Of a stretch of 6,912 bases of DNA, positions 1-5,761 are shown one piece after another. Under the pieces are notes generated by a model, which was given only the letters and a program-made list of their open reading frames with translations, was not told where the DNA came from and searched no databases. The position numbers and the translations under genes are program-made. The stretch's first letter is position 1, and every line of letters starts with the position of its first letter. Origin of the DNA: JAIOPA01 sp036522895 (GTDB lineage Bacteria > Eisenbacteria > RBG-16-71-46); NCBI GenBank assembly GCA_036522895.1, contig DATDEX010000283.1:1-6912 (forward strand). The letters run 5' to 3'.

Positions 1-798
1 GTGCCCGCGCCCGCCGCCCCCGCGAGCCGTCCTTCGCCGGGCGCGCCGGAGCTGGCGGCGATCGTGCCCGCCGCCCAGCTGCCGGAAGCACTCGCGGATT
101 CACTCGCGGACACCGTCTCGGTGAAGGCGGTCTTGCGCCAGCTCGACGATCGCGTCGCGAACCTCACGGACCAGCTCGTGCGCACCGAGGCGGACGACGC
201 CGTCGCCCGCGCGCGGCTCCAGCGCTGCGCGGGCTGGACGCGCGATTCGCTCGTCGACGGCCGCGTGCTTCCGGTGGAGAGCGCCGGCCTCGGCGCGCTG
301 CGCCAGGAGCTCGTCGAGCGCCAGATGGAGCTCGCCTCCGCGCGCCAGGTCTACGGCGCGATGCATCCGCGGATGCGCGCGCTCCAATCCGAGATGGCCG
401 TGCTGCAGGCGAGCGTCGACCGCGAGCTCCAGCGCGCCGTGGCGGAGACGCGCGCCGAGCACGAGGCGCTCGCGACCCGCGCTGCCGCGCTGCGCGGTGA
501 CCTCGGCCGGACCGAGCAGGCGCTCGCGGTGTACGAGCGCCGCCTGCCCGACCCGGCCCCGGCCGCGCCCGACCCGCTTCCGCCGCCGGTCGAGATCGTG
601 GACAGCGCGACGCTCGCGCCGCAACCGATCCGCCCGCATCGGCTCCTGAATCTCGCCGCCTGCCTCGCCGCCGGCGGCCTCATGGGTTGCGGGTTGGCGA
701 CATACCGGTATTCGGGCCGGCGAACCATCGACACCCCGGAGGACGTAGAGGAGGAACTGCAGCTGCCGGTTCTCGGCATCGTGCCCAGGAACGCGTGA
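1..798 (+). CDS. Polysaccharide co-polymerase / chain-length determinant (Wzz/GNVR type), 5' partial
   Basis: This is the C-terminal 265 residues of an inner-membrane polysaccharide co-polymerase, the protein class that sets chain length and works with export of capsule or exopolysaccharide. The frame is open to the left edge and no N-terminal membrane helix is visible, so the GTG at base 1 is probably an internal valine codon. Residues about 40-180 are rich in charged and Leu/Ala residues, as expected of the periplasmic coiled coil. They include a GNVR-like stretch at 116-130 (VYGAMHPRMRALQSEM). A proline-rich stretch (183-197) leads into EIVDSATLAPQPIRP (198-212), the usual lead into the second membrane helix at about 214-236. 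The tail TIDTPEDVEEELQLPVLGIVP (242-262) is the family's cytoplasmic end, where a fused kinase would begin in Wzc-type proteins. Here a TGA follows and the kinase is the next gene, in the same frame. Family assignment is firm; the polymer served is unknown. Confidence 0.88.
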   Translation: MPAPAAPASRPSPGAPELAAIVPAAQLPEALADSLADTVSVKAVLRQLDDRVANLTDQLVRTEADDAVARARLQRCAGWTRDSLVDGRVLPVESAGLGALRQELVERQMELASARQVYGAMHPRMRALQSEMAVLQASVDRELQRAVAETRAEHEALATRAAALRGDLGRTEQALAVYERRLPDPAPAAPDPLPPPVEIVDSATLAPQPIRPHRLLNLAACLAAGGLMGCGLATYRYSGRRTIDTPEDVEEELQLPVLGIVPRNA

Positions 799-852
799 CC
801 CGTCGGACCCCAGTCCGCTCCCGAGTACACGCCCGAGAAAGAGGAACCATCC
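799..852 (+). other. 54-base spacer, open in the frame shared by both flanking genes
   Basis: The spacer between the co-polymerase stop (TGA, 796-798) and the kinase start (ATG, 853) is a multiple of three and contains no in-frame stop. Read through, it encodes the 18 residues PVGPQSAPEYTPEKEEPS. This resembles the short charged, Pro/Ser-containing linkers that join the membrane part to the kinase in Wzc/ExoP-type proteins. It holds no visible terminator or convincing promoter. Its 3' end carries the ribosome binding site of the kinase gene. Confidence 0.7.
838..846 (+). promoter_or_regulatory. Ribosome binding site of the BY-kinase-like gene
   Basis: An AAAGAGGAA stretch lies six bases before the ATG at 853. 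It supports independent initiation of the kinase gene at this ATG rather than production only by read-through from the upstream gene. Confidence 0.6.
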
Positions 853-2049
853 ATGCGGTTCGAGAGCATTCCGCGGCAGTCGCTCGCGCGTGCGGTCAGC
901 GAGCTCGCCGCGAAGGGGGTCCGAAAGTTACTCGTCACGAGCGCCGGCTCCGGCGAGGGTAAGAGTTCCGTGGTCGCGGCACTCGGCTCCGCGCTCGCGC
1001 TCGCCGAGCAGGCGAGCGTGGCGCTGGTCGACGCCGACGCGTTCAAGCCCACGCTCCACCGCGCGTTCGGTCTCGGCGTCGAGTACGGGCTCGGCGAGCT
1101 GCTCGAGGAGCTCTACTGGGTCGACCTCGCGCACGAGACGCCCGCGCAGTTCGGGCTCGGCGACTGGGTCGAGCTCCTGCGGGCCCAGCAGCGCACCGGC
1201 GAACTCCGGGTGGCGGACGCCATGCAGGCGTTCTCCCTGCGCTTCGTGAAGGGCGCGCTCAGCAGCATCGCCGAGTACACGGAGGGCGATCCGCATCGGC
1301 TCGGGGAGCTGCTCGTCGCGAACGGCCGCATCTCGGCCGCCCAGCGCGAGCAGGCGCTCGTCGTCCAGTTCGAGACCGGCCGCCCGCTCGGCGACGTGCT
1401 CTGCACGCTCGGCGCGATCGCGGCCGCCGACCTGGCGCCGGTGCTGCAGGCCCAATTCAGCCACCGGCTGCGGCGGCTCATCGGCCTCCGCCAGGCGCGC
1501 TGCGAATTCTCGGAGCCGGTCGAGCCGTACCGGGCCGTGAGCTGCGGCCACGACGCGTCGCTGCCGGAGAGCGGCTGCATCGCCGGCGCGATCACGGGAC
1601 ACGTGCGCGCCTACCTCGGCGACCCGTTCCTCTCGAGCCAGGTGCCCGGCTACCTGCGCGACACGTCGCGGCCGAACTTGAAGCTCCTCACGGCCGGCCG
1701 CCGCGCGGCCGATCTCATGGCGGCGCGACACGCGGTGCCGTTCGAGCTGCTGCTCCAGCGGCTGGAGCGCGTGTTCGACGTCGTGCTGGTGGACGCCCCG
1801 CCCGCGGCGCTCCACACGCCCACCGCGTCGCTCGGCAGGGCCGTGGACGGGGTGTTGCTGGTGGTGCGCGCGGGGCGGTTCGAGGCGGCCGAGATCCGGC
1901 GCGCGATCGACGGGCTCGAGCGCGCGGGCGGCAGGATCCTCGGTGTGGTCCTGACGGACGCGGTGCTGCCGAGGGAGTCCGGGCTCTCGGCCTATTACCG
2001 GGTGCCGGTCACGGGACGTGGCCACACGCTCTCCGGGAGCCGAACGTGA
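853..2049 (+). CDS. BY-kinase-like polysaccharide-assembly ATPase (CpsD/CapB/Wze type) with inserted PATAN/DUF4388 domain
   Basis: This 398-residue cytoplasmic P-loop protein belongs to the bacterial tyrosine kinase group that partners with co-polymerases, and it sits directly after one. The Walker A is SAGSGEGKSS (30-39, Lys37), the Walker A' region is VALVDADAFKP (56-66) and the Walker B is FDVVLVDAPP (308-317). The text RPNLKLLTAG (273-282) and the region 327-366 also match the family. CapB/CpsD proteins are usually about 230 residues. The excess here is an insertion at about 88-250, between Walker A' and the NLKLLTAG strand, which reads as a PATAN/DUF4388 domain with two MshEN-like repeats. 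Three oddities are seen. The Walker A' Arg expected in DxDxR is Phe64. The N-terminal segment lacks a clear EAFRxLR motif. The C-terminus has only Tyr381 and Tyr382 instead of a tyrosine cluster. ATP binding is likely but tyrosine kinase activity is uncertain. The start is supported by the AAAGAGGAA site. The gene ends inside a GTGA overlap with the aminotransferase gene. Confidence 0.85.
   Translation: MRFESIPRQSLARAVSELAAKGVRKLLVTSAGSGEGKSSVVAALGSALALAEQASVALVDADAFKPTLHRAFGLGVEYGLGELLEELYWVDLAHETPAQFGLGDWVELLRAQQRTGELRVADAMQAFSLRFVKGALSSIAEYTEGDPHRLGELLVANGRISAAQREQALVVQFETGRPLGDVLCTLGAIAAADLAPVLQAQFSHRLRRLIGLRQARCEFSEPVEPYRAVSCGHDASLPESGCIAGAITGHVRAYLGDPFLSSQVPGYLRDTSRPNLKLLTAGRRAADLMAARHAVPFELLLQRLERVFDVVLVDAPPAALHTPTASLGRAVDGVLLVVRAGRFEAAEIRRAIDGLERAGGRILGVVLTDAVLPRESGLSAYYRVPVTGRGHTLSGSRT
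1147..1530 (+). other. PATAN/DUF4388-like domain inserted in the ATPase, with tandem MshEN-like repeats
   Basis: This covers residues 99-226 of the kinase-like protein. The first part (99-142) follows the DUF4388 pattern: a helix (WVELLRAQQ), then TGELRV, then LRFVKGALSSIAEY. A helical part follows at 149-201 with two repeats of the form R-L-G-x2-L-x3-G-x-I-x4-L-x3-L-x2-Q. Repeat 1 is 149-172 (RLGELL...GRI...L169...Q172). Repeat 2 is 178-201 (PLGDVL...GAI...L194...L198...Q201). They are separated by exactly five residues. The closing segment 202-226 (FSHRLRRLIGL...CEFSEPVE) matches the end of DUF4388 domains. PATAN domains are known from PatA-type response regulators and are described as having an alpha-helical insertion. 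MshEN repeats of this shape bind c-di-GMP in type II secretion and pilus ATPases. Ligand binding here is inference. Confidence 0.72.
2035..2039 (+). promoter_or_regulatory. Ribosome binding site of the aminotransferase gene
   Basis: GGGAG lies six bases before the GTG at 2046, inside the end of the kinase gene. It favours that start, which makes a GTGA start/stop overlap. A weaker alternative is GGGAAG at 2125-2130, five bases before an in-frame GTG at 2136. Confidence 0.5.
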
Positions 2050-3308
2050 AGCCCGCACGGCATGACGCGGGCCCGCGGGGTGCGGTGAGTACGGCTGCGG
2101 CCCCGCCGCTCACGGCGGTCACCCGGGAAGCCGCGGTGCGTGCGCCCGCCCGGACCGAGTTCCTCCCGTTCAGCCTCCCGTCGATCGGCGAGGAGGAAAT
2201 CGAGGCGGTGGTGCGCTGCCTGCGCTCGGGCTGGCTCACGACCGGGCCGATGGTCGACGCGTTCGAGCGCGAGTTCGCCGCCTACGTCGGCGCCCGGCAC
2301 GCGCTGGCGGTCAACTCCTGCACCGCGGCGCTCCACCTGGCGCTCGAGGCCGTGGGCGTCGAGCCCGGCGACGAGGTGATCACGAGCCCGATGACGTTCG
2401 CCGCCACGGCGGCGGTGATCGAACACCTCGGCGCGCGCCCGGTGTTCGCGGACTGCGAGCCGGACACGCTGAACCTCGACCCGGAGCAGGTGGAGGAGCG
2501 GGTCACCCGGCGCACGCGGGCGGTCGTGCCCGTCCACTTCGCCGGGCAGGCGTGCGACATGCGGCTGCTGCTCGGGATCGCGCGCGCGCACGGGCTCGCG
2601 GTGGTGGAGGACGCCGCCCATGCGCTGCCCGCCGAATACGACGGACATCGGATCGGATCGCTCGGCGACGTGACCTGCTTCAGCTTCTACGCCACCAAGA
2701 CGCTCACCACCGGCGAGGGCGGGATGGCGGTGACCGAGCGGGATGACCTCGCCGCGCGCATGCGCCTCATGCACCTCCATGGCATGAGCCACGACGCGTG
2801 GAAGCGCTACCGCAGGGACGGCTCGTGGCGATACGAGATCCTGGCACCCGGCTTCAAGTACAACCTCACGGACATCGCGGCGGCGATCGGACTCCAGCAG
2901 TTGCGCCGCGCGCAGGCGTTCCACGCGCGCCGGCGCGAGATCGCGCGTCGCTACGACGCGGCGCTCGCGGACGTGCGGGGCCTGCGGCTGCCGGTCGTGC
3001 GCGCGGGCAACGGCCACGCCTGGCACCTCTACGTCGTGCGACTCGATCCCGACGCGGCCGGGCTCGATCGCGACGCGTTCGTGCGCCGGCTCGCGGAGCT
3101 CGAGATCGGCGTCTCGGTGCATTTCATCCCGCTCCACATGCAGCCGTTCTATCGCGAGCGCTACGGGTACCAGCCGCAGGATTTCCCGAATGCATGGGCG
3201 GCGTCGCAGCAGGTGGTGTCACTCCCCATCTACCCGCGCATGACGGATCGCGACGTCGACGACGTCGTCGCCGCCGTCCGTGAAGCGCTCGAGGGCTCCC
3301 GGACATGA
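2046..3308 (+). CDS. DegT/DnrJ/EryC1-family PLP-dependent sugar aminotransferase
   Basis: This 420-residue protein belongs to the PLP enzymes that transfer an amino group, normally from glutamate, to a keto group on a nucleotide-linked sugar. Visible family features are FLPFSLPSIGEEEI (39-52), SGWLTTGP (61-68), the phosphate-binding NSCTAAL (90-96), the cofactor aspartate in VEDAAHA (187-193, Asp189), and the Schiff-base lysine in SFYATKTLTTGEGG (213-226, Lys218). Further features are GFKYNLTDIAAAIGLQQL (269-286) and the C-terminal VHFIPLHMQPFY (358-369). The wording is closest to ArnB/PglE/PseC-like enzymes acting on UDP-4-keto sugars, but the exact substrate cannot be read from sequence. 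The first 36 or so residues are Ala/Pro-rich and lie outside the domain. The GTG at 2046 has the better ribosome site, but a GTG at 2136 (residue 31) would give the usual family length. The 3' end overlaps the next gene by ATGA. The neighbouring 4,6-dehydratase is a natural source of its keto-sugar substrate. Confidence 0.93.
   Translation: MKPARHDAGPRGAVSTAAAPPLTAVTREAAVRAPARTEFLPFSLPSIGEEEIEAVVRCLRSGWLTTGPMVDAFEREFAAYVGARHALAVNSCTAALHLALEAVGVEPGDEVITSPMTFAATAAVIEHLGARPVFADCEPDTLNLDPEQVEERVTRRTRAVVPVHFAGQACDMRLLLGIARAHGLAVVEDAAHALPAEYDGHRIGSLGDVTCFSFYATKTLTTGEGGMAVTERDDLAARMRLMHLHGMSHDAWKRYRRDGSWRYEILAPGFKYNLTDIAAAIGLQQLRRAQAFHARRREIARRYDAALADVRGLRLPVVRAGNGHAWHLYVVRLDPDAAGLDRDAFVRRLAELEIGVSVHFIPLHMQPFYRERYGYQPQDFPNAWAASQQVVSLPIYPRMTDRDVDDVVAAVREALEGSRT
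3291..3295 (+). promoter_or_regulatory. Weak ribosome binding site of the fusion gene
   Basis: GAGGG lies nine bases before the ATG at 3305, within the last codons of the aminotransferase gene. The site is modest, and the ATGA overlap suggests that initiation relies partly on translational coupling. Confidence 0.4.
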
Positions 3309-5761
3309 AACGTTCCCTGGATGTGCTGGTCGCCGCCACCGCACTGCTCCTGCTGTGGCCCGTGGGGATTCTCGTCGCCGTCCTCGTCCTGCTCGACGAC
3401 GGGGGACCCGTGCTCTTCCGCCAGGTGCGGGTCGGGCGGGGCGGACGGCCGTTCCGGATGCTCAAGTTCCGCACCATGGTGCCCGACGCGGCGAAACAGG
3501 GCCCAGCCATCACGCTGCGCGACGACCCGCGCGTCACCCGGGTGGGGCGTTACTTGAGGAACTGGAAGCTCGACGAGCTGCCCCAGCTCGTGAACGTGCT
3601 GCTCGGCGACATGAGCCTCGTGGGGCCGCGGCCCGAGCTGCGGCGCTACGTGCGGCGCTTCCCGGACGAGTACCGCGAGATCCTCGCCGTCCGTCCCGGG
3701 CTCACCGACCTGGCCTCGATCGCCTACCGGCACGAGTCCGAGGTCCTCGGCGCGTGCGCCGATCCGGAGGCGGCGTACGTTCAGTGCGTTCTCCCGGACA
3801 AGCTCCGGCTCGCGAAGCACTACGTCCGCCGCGCGACGCTAGCCTACGACCTGTGGCTCGTCATGTGCACGGTGTTCGCGCTGTTCCAGCCCGCGCGCGA
3901 GGAGAACGGCGTGCTGGAGCGGCTCGGCCGCCACCACCGCGCGCTGTCGACGCTCGCGCAGGCGCTGCTGTGCGCGGCGGCGTGGCTCGCTGCGTGGGGG
4001 CTCCGCCTCGGCGGCTGGCCCTCGCCGGAGGGCGTGCGGGCCGCGCTCGCGGCGCTGCCGCTCGTCGTGGTCGTGCGCGTGCTCTGGCTCCGCCCGCTCC
4101 ACCTCGACCGCGACGTCTGGCAATTCGTGGGCATGCAGGAGATGGCGAACATCCTGGCCTCCGTGACGCTCGCGACCGCGACGCTCGCGCTCCTCCGGCT
4201 CGCGCCGCTCCCGCCCATCCCGTTTTCCGTCCTGTTGCTCGACGCCGTGCTGGGCGTCATGGCGCTCGCCGGCGCGCGGCTCCTGCGGCGCATGCATCGC
4301 GAGCTCGGGCGGAGCCTCGTCGTGGCGCGCCGGGTGCTGGTGATCGGGGCGAACGAGGCGGCCGAGCGGATCCTCCGCGACCTCATGCACCATTCACGGC
4401 AGCCCTACCGGTTCGTGGGGCTCGTCGGGAGCGAGCACTCGCTCCCCGGCCTGCGCGTCCACGACGTGCCGATCGTCGGCGCGTACGACCAGATCGACCA
4501 GATCCTGGCCGCAACCGCTCCGGACGAGGTGCTCATGGTGGCCTCGGCGATCCCGGACGGACGGCGGCGGGAGCTCGCGCGGCGCTGCCGCGCCGCCGAT
4601 CGCCCGGTGCGCATCGTCTCCGACGCGCCCGACCCGCTGGGCGGCCGCCCCCGGGCGACGTCGCTCGAGCTCGACGTCGACGAACTGCTGCCGCGCGACC
4701 CGGTTCACGCCAATCCGCAGCGCCTCCGCGAATCGTACGGCGGCCGCTCGGTGCTGGTGACCGGCGCCGGCGGCTCGATCGGCTCCGAGATCTGCCGTCA
4801 GCTCGCGGCCTGCGAGCCGGCGCGGCTCGTGATGTTCGAGCAGCACGAGCGGAGCCTCTACGAGATCGACCGCGAACTGCGGGCGCGACACCCGCGCGTC
4901 CCGATGCTCGCGGTGATCGGCGACGTCCGCGACGCTTCGCGGGTCACGGAGGTGTTCGGGGAGACGCGGCCGGAGTGCGTGTTCCACGCCGCCGCGTACA
5001 AGCACGTGCCGATGATGGAGCACAATCCGTCCGAGGCGCTGCGGACCAACGTGCTCGGCACCCGCACGCTCGCCGAGGCGGCGGACCGCGGGGGCGTCGG
5101 CACGTTCGTACTCGTCTCCTCGGACAAGGCCGTCGAGCCGGTGAGCGTGATGGGCGCCACGAAGCGCATGGCCGAGCTGGTCGTGCAGGGGATCGCGCGC
5201 CGCTCGCGGACGCGCTTCCACACGGTGCGCTTCGGCAACGTGCTCGAGAGCAGCGGCAGCGTGGTGCCGCTCTTCCGCGAGCAGATCGAGCGCGGTGGCC
5301 CGGTGACCGTCACCCATCCGGACGTGACGCGCTGGTTCATGACCGTTCCCGAAGCCGTGCACCTGATTCTCGAGGTGCGGGCGATGGGCGAGGGCGGCGA
5401 GGTGTTCGTGCTGGACATGGGCCGCCCGATGCGGGTGCTCGACCTCGCCCGGACGCTGATCCGGCAGTACGGCCTCCGCCCGGATCAGGACGTTCCGATC
5501 GTGTTCACCGGGCTGCGCGCGGGCGAGCGGCTGTTCGAAAAGCTGTTCAACGACCACGAGGTCGTGTGGAAGACACCGCACGCGCGCATCCTGAAGGCCG
5601 TGGACCTCGGCGTGCGCGAGCACGGGTCCGTGGGACGGCCGGAGGAGTTCCAGCGGCTCTGGCGGCTCGTCTCGCGCGCGGCGTCGGACGTGCCCTCGCA
5701 GGAGCTTCGCCGCCACGCCGAGGAGTTGAACGGCGCGCACGTAGGGGCGAACGGTGCGTGA
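3305..5761 (+). CDS. Fusion: monotopic phosphoglycosyl transferase + WbpM/PglF/CapD-type nucleotide-sugar 4,6-dehydratase
   Basis: This 818-residue membrane protein has two complete parts in one frame. Residues 1-200 form a bacterial sugar transferase (PF02397-like). It starts KRSLDVLV, has a hydrophobic Pro-containing re-entrant helix (7-30), KFRTMVPDAA (54-63), the catalytic Asp90-Glu91 pair in KLDELPQL, MSLVGPRPE (103-111) and VRPGLTDLASIAYR (129-142). Such enzymes move a sugar-1-phosphate from a UDP-sugar to undecaprenyl phosphate. Residues 210-818 form a long dehydratase, with membrane helices at about 216-233, 246-262, 281-300 and 305-325. A first Rossmann-like domain (343-440) has a weakened glycine loop (GANEAA). 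The catalytic domain has NAD motif TGAGGSIGSE (486-495), HAAAYKHVPMME (561-572), Ser606-Asp607-Lys608, Met616 and Lys620, matching the Thr/Asp/Lys/Met set of PglF-type enzymes. About 200 plus 618 residues equals the normal lengths of the two families. It overlaps the aminotransferase gene by 4 bases and the ligase gene by 8. Sugar identity is not determinable. Confidence 0.93.
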   Translation: MKRSLDVLVAATALLLLWPVGILVAVLVLLDDGGPVLFRQVRVGRGGRPFRMLKFRTMVPDAAKQGPAITLRDDPRVTRVGRYLRNWKLDELPQLVNVLLGDMSLVGPRPELRRYVRRFPDEYREILAVRPGLTDLASIAYRHESEVLGACADPEAAYVQCVLPDKLRLAKHYVRRATLAYDLWLVMCTVFALFQPAREENGVLERLGRHHRALSTLAQALLCAAAWLAAWGLRLGGWPSPEGVRAALAALPLVVVVRVLWLRPLHLDRDVWQFVGMQEMANILASVTLATATLALLRLAPLPPIPFSVLLLDAVLGVMALAGARLLRRMHRELGRSLVVARRVLVIGANEAAERILRDLMHHSRQPYRFVGLVGSEHSLPGLRVHDVPIVGAYDQIDQILAATAPDEVLMVASAIPDGRRRELARRCRAADRPVRIVSDAPDPLGGRPRATSLELDVDELLPRDPVHANPQRLRESYGGRSVLVTGAGGSIGSEICRQLAACEPARLVMFEQHERSLYEIDRELRARHPRVPMLAVIGDVRDASRVTEVFGETRPECVFHAAAYKHVPMMEHNPSEALRTNVLGTRTLAEAADRGGVGTFVLVSSDKAVEPVSVMGATKRMAELVVQGIARRSRTRFHTVRFGNVLESSGSVVPLFREQIERGGPVTVTHPDVTRWFMTVPEAVHLILEVRAMGEGGEVFVLDMGRPMRVLDLARTLIRQYGLRPDQDVPIVFTGLRAGERLFEKLFNDHEVVWKTPHARILKAVDLGVREHGSVGRPEEFQRLWRLVSRAASDVPSQELRRHAEELNGAHVGANGA
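5743..5747 (+). promoter_or_regulatory. Ribosome binding site of the O-antigen ligase-like gene
   Basis: AGGGG lies six bases before the GTG at 5754, inside the last codons of the fusion gene. It decides the start of the final gene, since no ATG is available near the N-terminus in that frame. Confidence 0.5.

Noticed and set aside
1..3. GTG at base 1 as the true start of the co-polymerase
   Set aside because: The protein would lack the first membrane helix and much of the periplasmic domain expected of the family. The window edge is the simpler explanation.
799..852. Possible promoter or terminator in the only intergenic gap
   Set aside because: No paired -35/-10 elements and no hairpin plus T-run are visible. 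The gap is short and the flanking genes are functionally linked.
1693..1713. GC-rich self-complementary stretch that could form a hairpin
   Set aside because: It lies inside the kinase-like coding frame, has no following T-run, and such GC palindromes are expected at this base composition.
3890..3950. Possible frameshift or missed stop at the transferase-dehydratase junction
   Set aside because: The frame is continuous, both halves are in the same frame, and family motifs on each side are intact, so I treat it as a true fusion.
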